From contig CAWGPM010000002.1 of the NCBI GenBank assembly GCA_963824415.1, forward strand, positions 558,001 through 622,000: a stretch of 64,000 bases of DNA. The letters are read 5' to 3'. This DNA is from JABDQA01 sp963824415 (lineage in GTDB: Bacteria; Desulfobacterota; Desulfobulbia; Desulfobulbales; Desulfocapsaceae). Position 1 is the stretch's first letter; each line of letters opens with the position of its first letter. The notes beneath the pieces were generated by a model. That model was not told the DNA's origin and searched no databases. It was given only the letters and a program-made list of their open reading frames with translations. The position numbers and the translations under genes are program-made. Shown here piece after piece: positions 34,726 to 43,599 of the stretch.

Positions 34726-35190
34726 CTAGGTTTCGATAAGTATAAACGGGTCTGGATGAGTGCCGGCCAGTTTTGAGCTGATCACCCCAGGCGGGTAGGA
34801 AAGCAGTTCCATAAAGGCGATCGATACCTCTTCCCGGGCGCCTGCATCATAGCGCTCCGTCTCAATCAACCGGGATTGCTTTTCTTTGAGAGCATGATAT
34901 GCATCCAGGGTTGTCTTCTTTTTGTAATACAGGATCGAACATCTGTTGCGAGTGAATTCCGGCGATTGAAGCGTGGTAACCAGCAACGAGTTTTCCAGGT
35001 AGGATTCGATACCGAAACCATTGACGATCCTATCTGAGTAAGGAGCAATTATATCATATTGTTCCGAGCTCAGAGGCGGGCTGATTGCCAGTTGTTTCAC
35101 GCCGCAGGCAACCATTTCGGCAAAACAGTTTATCATTCCCAATTGAAATGAAAAATGATCGATACGCTTTCTCTGCTGTTGCTTTGACAT
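34726..35190 (-). CDS. conserved-looking hypothetical cytoplasmic protein
   Basis: 154 residues, start ATG at 35190. No signal peptide or membrane segment. Alternating helix/strand character: FSFQLGMINCFAEMVACGVK, ISPPLSSEQYDIIAPYSD, RCSILYYKKKTTLDAYHALK, FMELLSYPPGVISSKLAG. Two cysteines (22 and 29) lie in the first helix. I do not recognise the family. It is convergent with the hydantoin operon and 100 bases downstream of phzF on the same strand. Confidence 0.65.
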   Translation of the reverse strand: MSKQQQRKRIDHFSFQLGMINCFAEMVACGVKQLAISPPLSSEQYDIIAPYSDRIVNGFGIESYLENSLLVTTLQSPEFTRNRCSILYYKKKTTLDAYHALKEKQSRLIETERYDAGAREEVSIAFMELLSYPPGVISSKLAGTHPDPFILIET

Positions 35191-35291
35191 AGGACTCTCA
35201 CTTTTTTGTTGTTCATAAATGCCGTGTTGCAGGCAGCATAACCCAGGCCCTTATCGGATATACGTGATTCTCTTGTTCTCAGAGAGCGCTT

Positions 35292-36071
35292 TTAAACGTG
35301 TATCTTCCCCTCCAGGTACTTGATTGCCTTGCCACACAGAACAACACGATCATCTAAGAGCTCACATGTCAATTCACCGCCCCGCGGCGACATCTGCCTC
35401 ACCTGAAATCGTTTCATACCGAGTCTCGATGTCCAGTAAGGCGCAAGCTGCGTGTATGCTGATCCTGTTACCGGATCCTCGAAAATTCCATATTTGGGTG
35501 CAAAGAACCGGGCCACGAAATCCCAACGATCAGATTGAGCCGTTATAATTACACCCCGCAAATCAAGTTTCATCAGCTGCTGAAAATCAGGTTCTGCCGC
35601 CTCAATATCACGTTCATGCTTGAATACCGCGATAAAATCCATGGACCTCAGACACGCTGTCGGCACAGTGGCAAACGCCTGCATCAGTTCTGCCGGAATA
35701 GCGCAGGGAACGGGGGGCTGGGCTGGAAAGTCCATGATCAGCAGATCCTTGTCATGGCGAACGGTCAGAATCCCCGATTTTGAAAAAAACGTAATTTTGT
35801 GATGTGCATAACCAAGTATGAAAAACAATACGTAAGCTGAAGCCAGCGTGGCATGGCCGCACAAGTCAACCTCATCGACCGGGGTGAACCATCTGATTTG
35901 AAAACCATCGCCATCGGCCAGAAAATAGGCCGTCTCCGAGACATTGTTTTCCGCTGCAATGGCTTGCAGCAACTCATCCGGCAGCCATTGCTGCAGAGGA
36001 ATTACCGCAGCCGGATTACCTTCAAATAGTCTGGATGCAAACGCATCAATCTGATATATTGGCAGTTCCAT
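35292..36071 (-). CDS. PhzF family isomerase/epimerase-like protein
   Basis: 259 residues, full length. PhzF signatures: IYQIDAFASRLFEGNPAAV, catalytic Glu in AENNVSETAYFL, ACGHATL-like VDLCGHATLASAYVL and the second-half RFFAPKYGIFEDPVTGSAYTQ. The family catalyses diaxial epimerase or isomerase steps; true PhzF acts in phenazine synthesis, but isolated homologues like this one have unknown substrates. No other phenazine gene is present. Confidence 0.9.
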   Translation of the reverse strand: MELPIYQIDAFASRLFEGNPAAVIPLQQWLPDELLQAIAAENNVSETAYFLADGDGFQIRWFTPVDEVDLCGHATLASAYVLFFILGYAHHKITFFSKSGILTVRHDKDLLIMDFPAQPPVPCAIPAELMQAFATVPTACLRSMDFIAVFKHERDIEAAEPDFQQLMKLDLRGVIITAQSDRWDFVARFFAPKYGIFEDPVTGSAYTQLAPYWTSRLGMKRFQVRQMSPRGGELTCELLDDRVVLCGKAIKYLEGKIHV

Positions 36072-36186
36072 TTGTCTCTCCTGGAGCGAAATGAATTGGG
36101 TAGAAGTCCCCGTATGAGGGTATTAAGTAACTGCCCAGGCTTGTTGGACCAATCAGCGGCAGCATCAAGACATACTATCTCAGGAT

Positions 36187-39100
36187 TCAGGAAGCTTCTG
36201 ACATCTCTGCATGAAACGTAAATGTTTTCAGATTCGTTCCGAGTCCTTCAAATAGTGCACATGCCTTTGAAAAATATTGCTGGGCTTGTTCTGGATCGCT
36301 TTTTTCTTTGTAATATTTTCCATAACCTGCATAAGCGCAAGCGAGTTCATTCTCAGCCTTTATCTCCTGCAATATCTCAATGCTTCGCTCAAAATAAGAT
36401 GGTGCAGAATCAATGTCTGTTTTTAATGCCAGTTCGCCCAGCAGCCGCTGTGCCCAGCCCAGATAAAATAGCGTCCCACATTGTTCGAATGTCTTTACTC
36501 CATCTTCAAGTATCTGTTGTGCGTTCTTGCATTCTCCAGCCAGCAGATATCCCTCGCCCAGTGTGCAGGACATCGGGATGATAGACGGCAGCCACTTTCC
36601 AGCTTTGAATACCGGCAGTGCCTCCACCATGAGATCAATCCCGCGCTGCCACTCCCCTGCCCGACAGAGCGACCAGCCGAGCGATCTCTGGGCCCAGGCC
36701 TTGTCAGCAGGTGTCATGGCCTTTTGAGACATCAGCTCACCATATTCAATAGCTTGAGTCAAATCACCTTTGGAAGTATAGGCAATCGAAAGATCACGTC
36801 CGGCGAAACATATCATACTGTTGTCGGAATAGGATTCGGCAATCTCCATCACCTTCAGACCAGCCTCGATTGCCTCATCCCAGTGCCCGAGACACGTATT
36901 CGCCCGGGACAAAGCACAGATCCCCCACGCATACCAGTGAAAGTTAAACTGTCGATCCATCATGCGAAGCAGGTCCGCTCCTGTTGCAAGTGCCAGCTCA
37001 AATTTGCCTTTATAGAGAAGGCTCCATTCCAGCCACGCATAGGCAAAACCGGCATCTTGCGGGTTATCTGCCTGTTCGCAGAGTGATGCCGCTTTGGTCA
37101 AGGTATCGATGGCCTGGTCGAACCTGCCAAGACCGAATTCGCACAAGCCCATCCGGCTGTAAAAAGCCCCGGACAGCGATTGATCTCCCAACTCGATGTT
37201 CATCGGCTCATAACGGCAAAGAATCTCGTAATAATCTGGAATTTCAAGCAACAGCATGAAGACGGCACCTTGATTGACCAGCAGTGAGATACTGCGCTTT
37301 TGATTTTCCTCTGACTGCTCCCGGTCAAGGAGTTTGAGTGCCTGTTTAAAGAAAGATTTCGCTTCTTCCATTGCACTGAGCCGGGAAGCTTTTTGATTGG
37401 CGTATTCCAGAAAATCGATCGCCTTCTGTACTTCATCACTACGAACATAGTGATAGGCCAGAAGTTCGTAATGCTCTTCTATTCTGTCTCTGTAGAGCTT
37501 TTCAATCGCGGCGCCAATCTTTAGGTGGATCTGTTTTCTTTTTTGGGCCAGCAGGCTGTTGCAGGCAACTTCCTGGGTCAGGGCATGTTTGAATACATAA
37601 GTGGAATTTGGATAGACTCCTCTTTCATATAATAGTTCGGAATTTTTCAATGCCGAAAGGTGCGATAGCAATTCCTGCTCTGCAAGTGGGATGAGCTCAT
37701 TGATCAGTTTATGACGAAATTCCCTGCCGATGACTGAACTGATCTGGAGAACGTTTTTGACATCGTCGGAGAGCGAGTCAACCCGCGCCATGATAACATC
37801 CTCGATGGTTGAAGGTATGGTAACCGTCTGAATATCCTTTGCGATGCGATAAATCTCCCCCTTTTTTTCTATGATATTGAGATCTTTAAGAGATTTAAGC
37901 AGCTCTTCGATAAAAAATGGAATGCCGTCTGTTTTCTCGAGAATGAACTCTTCAAGGGCATTTTCAATTCGATCAGTGCCGAGCAGGTGCGTCGCCATGG
38001 CCAGGCTTTCTCTGTTCGAGAGACGATTGAGATTTACCTGACTGTGATATGATTTGCCCCCCCAGGTGTGAATGTATTCTGGTCTATAGGTGAATAGAAG
38101 CAGGACCCTGGCCCCCAATATACCTTCCAGCATATATCTCAACACGTCTTCTGAACTTTCATCGATCCAGTGCAGGTCTTCGAACACCAGAACCACAGGC
38201 CGTATCTCTGAGCCGTTAATCGAGATCTGCCGGCATATAGACATGATCCGATCCTTCTTGCCTTTGGGACTGATCGAAATGGTATCGCTCCTCTGGTCTT
38301 GAACTGAGAGAAGTTCGAGAATACATGGCAGTGTTGACGGCTGGTTCATATTCAGGACTTTCAGTCCTCTGGTTACCTTGGCAATGATGGCTGAATCCGG
38401 GTCATCTCTAAGTATGTCGAAGTTTGCTTTTAAAATGTCGATGACCGGGTGGTATGCCACTCCGCTGCTGTAAGAGAGGCACCGGCCTTCAATAAACAAT
38501 ACGTCGCTATTAGATAGTGCTTTTCTGAACTCGTATAAGAACCGTGACTTCCCAACCCCAGCTTCAGAAACGATGGAAAAGGCCTGCCCACGGCCGGCTT
38601 TCACTCTTGCAAACCCGTCCAGCAATAATTCCAGCTCTCGTTCTCTGCCGACAAATGGCGTCAGGCCTTTCTCGGTGCTCACATCAAATCGAGTCCGTCT
38701 CGACCTGGGAACAATAGGACGGTATACAGATATTGGCTCTGAAATACCCTTAACGTTTTTCGTACCCAGATGTTCGAAGCGAAAGTAGCCTTCAGCCAAT
38801 TTAAATGTGTCTTCCGATACAAGGGTGGTGCCAGGAGTTGCCAGAGATTCCATCCTGGATGCCAGGTTGACCGTGTTACCCACGGCAGTGAATTCGACCC
38901 GTAAATCGTTGCCAATAGTACCGACCACCACCGGACCCGTGTGAATGCCAATCCTCATCTCGAGGGACGGGAGGTCGTCCCTGGTCGCTTTCAGGTTATC
39001 GTTGTATTTGGCGATTGCTCTGTGAATTGAAAAAGATGCTCGTATGGCTCTTTGGGGAGCGTCTTCCAGAGCGATCGGAGCACCAAATAAGGCCATAATC

Positions 39101-39546
39101 CCATCGCCGATCATTTTATTGACGACGCCTTCATATTCGTGAACTTTGTGTATGAGTATTTCCAATACCCGATCAACAACAGGATAGATCTCTTCAGGAT
39201 CTAATTGTTCAGACATGGAAGTGAAGCCGGACAGATCACAGAACATTACGGTAACCTGTTTGCGCTCGCCTTCGATCCTGCCTCGTTGGGCAAGTATTTT
39301 CTCTGTGATCCCCTTAGGCAGATACTTCTGAATCTTTGCTATCTTTTCCGTATCAGGAAGTGGTGCAGCACCGGGTTGTGGGGCTTGTTGTTCAGCAGCT
39401 AATTGCTGACCACATTCGTTGCAGAATTTATGATTTGCAGGATTTGCGAAATTACACTTTGGACAGATTCTGTCCAGCCTGCCGCCGCAGGAGCCGCAGA
39501 ATTTCGCATCTTCTGGATTATCAAAATCGCATTGTAAACATTTCAT
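36187..39546 (-). CDS. zinc-ribbon / class III cyclase / ATPase / TPR giant signalling protein
   Basis: 1119 residues from the ATG at 39546 (GGAGGAATACTACA upstream; the frame can extend 19 codons further). N-terminal double zinc ribbon: CLQCDF...FCGSCG and CPKCNF...FCNECG. Then a class III nucleotide cyclase with metal Asp residues in VMFCDLSGFTSM and GDGIMALFGAP and region VEFTAVGNTVNLASRME. An AAA/STAND-type ATPase follows (Walker A SEAGVGKSRFLYEF, Walker B VVLVFEDLHWID), then a C-terminal half of TPR-like helices from about residue 690. Cytoplasmic, no membrane segment. Such proteins are widespread in Desulfobacterota and myxobacteria but mostly uncharacterised. Confidence 0.9.
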   Translation of the reverse strand: MKCLQCDFDNPEDAKFCGSCGGRLDRICPKCNFANPANHKFCNECGQQLAAEQQAPQPGAAPLPDTEKIAKIQKYLPKGITEKILAQRGRIEGERKQVTVMFCDLSGFTSMSEQLDPEEIYPVVDRVLEILIHKVHEYEGVVNKMIGDGIMALFGAPIALEDAPQRAIRASFSIHRAIAKYNDNLKATRDDLPSLEMRIGIHTGPVVVGTIGNDLRVEFTAVGNTVNLASRMESLATPGTTLVSEDTFKLAEGYFRFEHLGTKNVKGISEPISVYRPIVPRSRRTRFDVSTEKGLTPFVGRERELELLLDGFARVKAGRGQAFSIVSEAGVGKSRFLYEFRKALSNSDVLFIEGRCLSYSSGVAYHPVIDILKANFDILRDDPDSAIIAKVTRGLKVLNMNQPSTLPCILELLSVQDQRSDTISISPKGKKDRIMSICRQISINGSEIRPVVLVFEDLHWIDESSEDVLRYMLEGILGARVLLLFTYRPEYIHTWGGKSYHSQVNLNRLSNRESLAMATHLLGTDRIENALEEFILEKTDGIPFFIEELLKSLKDLNIIEKKGEIYRIAKDIQTVTIPSTIEDVIMARVDSLSDDVKNVLQISSVIGREFRHKLINELIPLAEQELLSHLSALKNSELLYERGVYPNSTYVFKHALTQEVACNSLLAQKRKQIHLKIGAAIEKLYRDRIEEHYELLAYHYVRSDEVQKAIDFLEYANQKASRLSAMEEAKSFFKQALKLLDREQSEENQKRSISLLVNQGAVFMLLLEIPDYYEILCRYEPMNIELGDQSLSGAFYSRMGLCEFGLGRFDQAIDTLTKAASLCEQADNPQDAGFAYAWLEWSLLYKGKFELALATGADLLRMMDRQFNFHWYAWGICALSRANTCLGHWDEAIEAGLKVMEIAESYSDNSMICFAGRDLSIAYTSKGDLTQAIEYGELMSQKAMTPADKAWAQRSLGWSLCRAGEWQRGIDLMVEALPVFKAGKWLPSIIPMSCTLGEGYLLAGECKNAQQILEDGVKTFEQCGTLFYLGWAQRLLGELALKTDIDSAPSYFERSIEILQEIKAENELACAYAGYGKYYKEKSDPEQAQQYFSKACALFEGLGTNLKTFTFHAEMSEAS

Positions 39547-39751
39547 TGTAGTATTCCTCCTGAATGAACCAGGGCAGGAAAGATCTGCTGAATGCAGCAG
39601 CAATACGGCTCCAACGAATTAACGATATCGTCAGCCTTAACGATCTCACCTTAGTATGAATATACACGATCCAGCCTGAAAATTGAATGATCGTCGTATC
39701 CATTGAAGAGTTAGGCGGCAGCAGGCTGATAATGGTGAGGAAATTGGAAGC

Positions 39752-39928
39752 ATGATTGACCGCATCCTCCTTCCCCTTGCCTCGTCTGCGATTCTTCTTA
39801 TTATCATTGATATGAAGCTTGTCTGTGATAACGGTGCTGATTGCGGCTGTAAGAATGACGGTGTAATCGATCGCTTTGGTGCTGGTGCAGTTCTAATTCA
39901 GCAGCGTATCGACTGGGAAAGGATATGA
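39752..39928 (+). CDS. 58-residue membrane-anchored Cys-containing protein coupled to the VWA gene
   Basis: ATG at 39752 with GAGGAAATTGGAAGC upstream; ends in a TGA that overlaps the ATG of the VWA gene (ATGA at 39925). Product: MIDRILLPLASSAILLIIID, a hydrophobic anchor, then a short segment with Cys in VCDNGADCGCKNDG and a basic tail. The good ribosome binding site and the exact start-stop overlap argue for a real gene. The three closely placed Cys could bind a metal or be oxidised. Too short for ordinary ORF cut-offs; family unknown. Confidence 0.55.
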   Translation: MIDRILLPLASSAILLIIIDMKLVCDNGADCGCKNDGVIDRFGAGAVLIQQRIDWERI

Positions 39929-40638
39929 AAAACAAAGACCTCACCAAATCCGATCAGGGGGACGGCGCTCTTCGGCAGCGTTCGTCTTCGAGTGAGATTG
40001 CTTCCTTTCTCAAAGTTGCCGGGGAAGTTGGCAGGCCCCGCAGTGGGCGGTTGATTTTTGCCCTCGATGCGACCATGAGCCGGCAGCCCACCTGGGACCG
40101 GGCCATGACGCACCAGGCCTCGATGTTCGATGCGGTCGGCCAGGCCGGCGGACTGGCGGTGCAGCTTGTCTATTTCCGCGGTCTGGATGAATGCCGGGCC
40201 TCCAAGTGGGTCATCAATGCCAGAGCCCTGAGAGACCTGATGCTTGGCATCGGCTGCGTCGGCGGCCAGACCCAGATCGGCAAGGTGCTCAGACACGCTG
40301 TGGCGGAGGCGACAAAGACGCAGGTAGCCGCGCTCATCTATATCGGTGATGCGATTGAAGAACGTATCGAGGATCTCTACAGCAAAGCAGGCGAACTCGG
40401 GGTGCGGGGCGTGCGCTGCTTCTTCTTCCAGGACGGGAACGACACCATTGCGGAGCGTGGTTTTAGAGAAATGGCCAGGCTGAGCGGCGGCGCCTACCTG
40501 CACCTCGGTCCTGATTCGGCCAAGGAACTCGCAGAACTTCTCGGTGCAGTCGCGGTTTATGCCCGGGGTGGTCTGCAGGCGCTTTCCGAGAACAGCAGCA
40601 GGCAGGCGCGTCTGCTGCTCGAGCAGATGAAGCGATGA
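39925..40638 (+). CDS. VWA-like domain protein
   Basis: 237 residues, cytoplasmic. RLIFALDATMSRQPTWDRA is a von Willebrand A strand with a partial MIDAS (D-x-T-x-S). Later elements GGQTQIGKVLRHA, AALIYIGDAIEE and FFFQDGNDTIAERGF complete the Rossmann-like fold. Small VWA proteins like this occur next to a membrane J-domain gene, as here (29 bases downstream), in proteobacteria. No function is established as far as I know; a role in metal-dependent assembly or chaperoning is plausible. Confidence 0.85.
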   Translation: MKNKDLTKSDQGDGALRQRSSSSEIASFLKVAGEVGRPRSGRLIFALDATMSRQPTWDRAMTHQASMFDAVGQAGGLAVQLVYFRGLDECRASKWVINARALRDLMLGIGCVGGQTQIGKVLRHAVAEATKTQVAALIYIGDAIEERIEDLYSKAGELGVRGVRCFFFQDGNDTIAERGFREMARLSGGAYLHLGPDSAKELAELLGAVAVYARGGLQALSENSSRQARLLLEQMKR

Positions 40639-40667
40639 ATCATATTTTGGTTCGAACTGGTAATTAA

Positions 40668-41348
40668 ATGGTTTACTACGTCCTGATCCTGGTCACTATT
40701 TTAGCTGCTCTCATTTATCTGCTGCTGACCCAGCCGGCCCGGAAAAGTGCGGCCTTGCTGGTCAATGGCGGGCCTTTGCTGCTGATCATCATTGGTGCCC
40801 TGCTCACTCTGTTCAGGCGCGGGCTGATCGGGATGCCCCTGGTCTTCATCGGCATAACCTGGTGGCGGCGCACCCGCGCGCCTCAGCCGATCAAGACGTC
40901 TGCCACCAGAAAATCAACGGTCCGCTCCGCGAGTCTGGAGATGGAGCTCGATCATGATACGGGCGAACTCGACGGCCGGATACTCACCGGTCGGCTGGAG
41001 GGCGCTCTGCTCTCCTCACTGAGCGAGGCTGAGCTGCTGCTGTTTCATGAAGAGATTCAGGCCGATCCTGACGGCGTTGCTCTGCTCGAATCCTATCTCC
41101 AGCGCTATCACCCCGGCTGGCAGGAGCGGACCCAGAGCACGTTTTCAGGAGGCAGCGGTGCGTCCGGGTCCGGCGAGATGTCGAGGCAGGAGGCGTACGA
41201 GGTGCTCGGTGTCGCGCCCGGTGCTTCCCGGGAGGAAATCCTCGAGGCCTGGCGGCGACTCATAAAACGGGTCCACCCGGACAGCGGCGGTTCAGCCTTT
41301 CTGACCAACAAGCTCAATACCGCCAGATATGTCCTGCTGGGTGAATGA
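40668..41348 (+). CDS. membrane-anchored C-terminal J-domain (DnaJ-like) protein
   Basis: 226 residues. N-terminus has two hydrophobic segments (YYVLILVTILAALIYLLL and LLVNGGPLLLIIIGALLTLF). A middle part contains SLSEAELLLFHEEIQAD. The last 60 residues form a J-domain: YEVLGVAPGASREEILEAW, the HPD motif in KRVHPDSGGS, then FLTNKLNTARYVLLGE. Topology (anchor first, J-domain last) resembles TIM14/Pam18 and bacterial DjlC-like proteins that recruit DnaK to the membrane. Follows the VWA gene closely, so the two work together. Confidence 0.88.
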   Translation: MVYYVLILVTILAALIYLLLTQPARKSAALLVNGGPLLLIIIGALLTLFRRGLIGMPLVFIGITWWRRTRAPQPIKTSATRKSTVRSASLEMELDHDTGELDGRILTGRLEGALLSSLSEAELLLFHEEIQADPDGVALLESYLQRYHPGWQERTQSTFSGGSGASGSGEMSRQEAYEVLGVAPGASREEILEAWRRLIKRVHPDSGGSAFLTNKLNTARYVLLGE

Positions 41349-41455
41349 CGGGCTGGAAAGGGCAGAGGGTGGCAGCGTTTTCTGCACACCACCCATAAAG
41401 AGACCTTCAGATGGTTTATCCGGCAACCCTCTGCCGTGTTCCGGCAACTCCAGAT

Positions 41456-42337
41456 CTATTTGAAGTGACTCAGCGGGCCGCCCAGGTGGTCGACCCAGAT
41501 GTCGACGAAGACATCGTATTCGGCTGTGCCTTTGAGTATCGGAACAACTTCGATTCCTTCTTTGCTCAGAACTGATTTCCAGGAGTCTTCTTCTGCGCTT
41601 GCCATATCGTTCTTGGCGTGGTCCCCGGCAACCGACATAAACGGCATCAGATAGGTTTTTTTGATATTATTTTTTTTGAGCAGGGCCAGGATGGTATCGA
41701 TTTCGGGGTAGCCTTCGACGGTCCCGATAAAGATATTGGGGTCTTTGAGCTGAAGTTGAAACATCAGGGCGGCGTAGAAGGCATTGGCGGGATGGTGCGT
41801 GCCATGGCCCATGAACACCACGCCTTCTTCTTTATTTCTTTCAGCTGGAATAATCGAGAGGATCGCCTCGACGCTCCGTTCCATGTCCTCCTGGGTCGCC
41901 AGCAGGGGATTGCCCAGGAGGACACGTTCAAACCCGCCCATCATCTTGAAGGAACCCACCACCCGGCGCAGGTCATGGTATTCCGATCCGCCAATGGTGT
42001 GGAGCGACTGCACCGCAACATGGGTGAAGCCCTCATCCGCCATCTTGGCCAGGGCGACTTCGGGAGAGTCGAGCATCTTGCCCTGTTTGGCCAGCTTCTT
42101 TCGTATGATATGCGAGGTGTAGGCCCATCTTACGGGGAGGTCGGGGTAGGCCGCTTTAACCGCCTTGTCGATGTTTTCAAATGAGACCTGGGCGCTCTCA
42201 ACACTGGAGCCGAAGGCAACCAGCAATATCCCGACTTTCTGGTCTTTCACCTTTCCGTGGCTGGCTGCGATACCTGTTCCACCCCAGACAAAGCCCAGTA
42301 AGACTGTTACAATAATCAGGGAAATGAGTGCTCTCAT
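41456..42337 (-). CDS. cbiK: periplasmic-type sirohydrochlorin cobaltochelatase CbiK
   Basis: Spans 41456-42337 on the minus strand. 293 residues from the ATG at 42337 (GGAGAGCGTG upstream); the longer frame to 42388 would run into the terminator hairpin. A signal peptide (LISLIIVTVLLGFVWGG, then AAS) indicates export, as in the periplasmic CbiK of Desulfovibrio. Class II chelatase features: VGILLVAFGSSVESAQVSFE, metal/catalytic His in FMGHGTHHPANAFYAAL and His in PFMSVAGDHAKND. The enzyme inserts cobalt (or iron) into sirohydrochlorin; the exported form may serve haem- or cobalt-related transport. Expression is under the cobalamin riboswitch upstream. Confidence 0.92.
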   Translation of the reverse strand: MRALISLIIVTVLLGFVWGGTGIAASHGKVKDQKVGILLVAFGSSVESAQVSFENIDKAVKAAYPDLPVRWAYTSHIIRKKLAKQGKMLDSPEVALAKMADEGFTHVAVQSLHTIGGSEYHDLRRVVGSFKMMGGFERVLLGNPLLATQEDMERSVEAILSIIPAERNKEEGVVFMGHGTHHPANAFYAALMFQLQLKDPNIFIGTVEGYPEIDTILALLKKNNIKKTYLMPFMSVAGDHAKNDMASAEEDSWKSVLSKEGIEVVPILKGTAEYDVFVDIWVDHLGGPLSHFK

Positions 42338-42368
42338 CACGCTCTCCTCATAATGAAGGTCAGATCCG

Positions 42369-42402
42369 AAAAAAAATCCCCGGACCATTTGATGATCCGG
42401 GG
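42369..42402 (-). terminator. intrinsic terminator between riboswitch and cbiK
   Basis: On the minus strand CCCCGGATCAT-CAA-ATGGTCCGGGG is followed by ATTTTTTTT. It lies after the riboswitch and before the cbiK start, so the riboswitch probably works by transcription termination. Confidence 0.85.
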
Positions 42403-42461
42403 ATGCCCTTTTTGCCCTCGTATCTATGACAGTAATCCTTGTCCACGGGATATACCTCGCC

Positions 42462-42630
42462 TCATTTCAGGCAGGTCTTCTGACTCCCGGTTCTGCCTAC
42501 TTACTGCGCCTTCCCGACGATAAATCCATCAGTGGCTCTGCTGCAGTGTTTGTCCCCGGTCACAGCGGCGGGCCCGTTCCGGTATTGCACCGGATTCCCT
42601 TTTCATCCGCACATGCGGAACCTGAAATTA
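42462..42630 (-). promoter_or_regulatory. cobalamin riboswitch
   Basis: Minus strand carries the class features in order: GGGAATCCGGTGCAATACCG, CCCGCCGCTGT, GCCACTG, GGGAAGGCG, AGTCAGAAGACCTGCCTG, with ends TTTCAGG and CCTGAAA able to pair as P1. Adenosyl- or other cobalamin binding would turn off cbiK via the downstream terminator. Confidence 0.95.
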
Positions 42631-42853
42631 TCCGTCATTATAAAGCTGCTGAGGGCTCTTCGTCAATCAAAATGAACCACGGCTCAGAAAAATTTTCCTA
42701 AAGGTAACAATACGATACCTTGTAGCACAAGCTATCGTGAAGCAAGAAGCCCAGCCTGGGGGTGGGACGTTCGTTAAATAGATTGTTTTTAGTAGATTTC
42801 ATTTTCCTGAAAGCGGTTATGCAAAACTCTGAGCGCGCCAGGAGAGAGATTGT

Positions 42854-43003
42854 TCACATCTCGCCCTCAAGCGGCAGGCTGGTCTTGTCCGGAAGGGCGA
42901 CGGGCTGGAGTTTGGCACAGCCGCCGGCCAGCAGAAAGACCCCGAAAAGCAACCAGGTGATGCCAGACCGGGCTTGGCCAACAATCGAGGTGTGTTTCTT
43001 CAT
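42854..43003 (-). CDS. small lipoprotein (49 residues)
   Basis: Start at the ATG at 43003: MKKHTSIVGQARSGITWLLF, then GVFLLAGGC, a lipobox (LAGGC) that gives a mature peptide of about 19 residues beginning CAKLQPVALPDK. The in-frame extension to 43060 lacks signal character. Ribosome binding site weak. The mature part is proline-containing and unstructured. Located upstream of the riboswitch on the same strand; it could be transcribed separately. Function unknown. Confidence 0.6.
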   Translation of the reverse strand: MKKHTSIVGQARSGITWLLFGVFLLAGGCAKLQPVALPDKTSLPLEGEM

Positions 43004-43209
43004 GATGCTTATACTCTTTAGAGGATTTCTCTGTTTCAATCTCGGGGAGCTGTGTGTCAAACGTGCTGCCGGTTCAGGTATTGACTGACATTAGGGTTGA
43101 ACAGGCCGGTCAGCTCGTTTAGAGTAATTCTCGATTCTTGTGGTTAGTCAGTTATCATAGTGGGTTATACTTAGCACCATTTACGACCAGGCAATTCAAG
43201 TGAGGGGTA

Positions 43210-43497
43210 ATGAGAAAAAAAGCAAAAGCTGCGCGGATTATCGTATCAGTTTACCTCTTTTTGGTCATTGCCTCCTTTCTCATTATGGTTTTTACCGCAG
43301 CCAGCACACCGATGGCCGCTATTTATCTAGTGCTTTTTACCTTTCCGTGGCCGGGGATACTCTCCCAACTCGTTGCTTCTTCCCAGCAGAATTCAGTTTG
43401 GTTCAATGGGCTGTTTCTTCTGGCAGGAGGGTTTATCAACGGTTTTGTGCTCTATGTCGTAAGCAGTTTTATCGGGCGTCTTTTTCAGCGGCGCTGA
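43210..43497 (+). CDS. small polytopic membrane protein
   Basis: 95 residues; AGGGG just before the ATG. Three hydrophobic stretches: IIVSVYLFLVIASFLIMVF, MAAIYLVLFTFPWPGILSQL and GLFLLAGGFINGFVLYVVSS, flanked by basic ends (MRKKAKAAR, RLFQRR). Function and family unknown. Lies 100 bases upstream of the AsmA gene on the same strand. Confidence 0.65.
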   Translation: MRKKAKAARIIVSVYLFLVIASFLIMVFTAASTPMAAIYLVLFTFPWPGILSQLVASSQQNSVWFNGLFLLAGGFINGFVLYVVSSFIGRLFQRR

Positions 43498-43599
43498 AAC
43501 GAAGCTATGACCCTCTGTCTGAAGATTTCTGCATGGCTGCGACCCCGGCCCCGGCCTGCAAGGGGTCTGTTTTGTTGATAAAATTTTCGTGATACGGAC

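Noticed and set aside
40668..41348. Reading the J-domain protein as a full DnaJ
   Set aside because: Only a C-terminal J-domain is present; no glycine-rich or zinc-finger part.
41349..41455. GGCAGAGGGT/ACCCTCTGCC inverted repeat between convergent genes as terminator
   Set aside because: The arms are about 60 bases apart and no T run follows, so it is too weak to call; an inner GGGTGG/CCACCC stem is equally possible.
42426..42701. Plus-strand open frame of 91 residues
   Set aside because: Entirely covers the cobalamin riboswitch on the opposite strand; no protein character.
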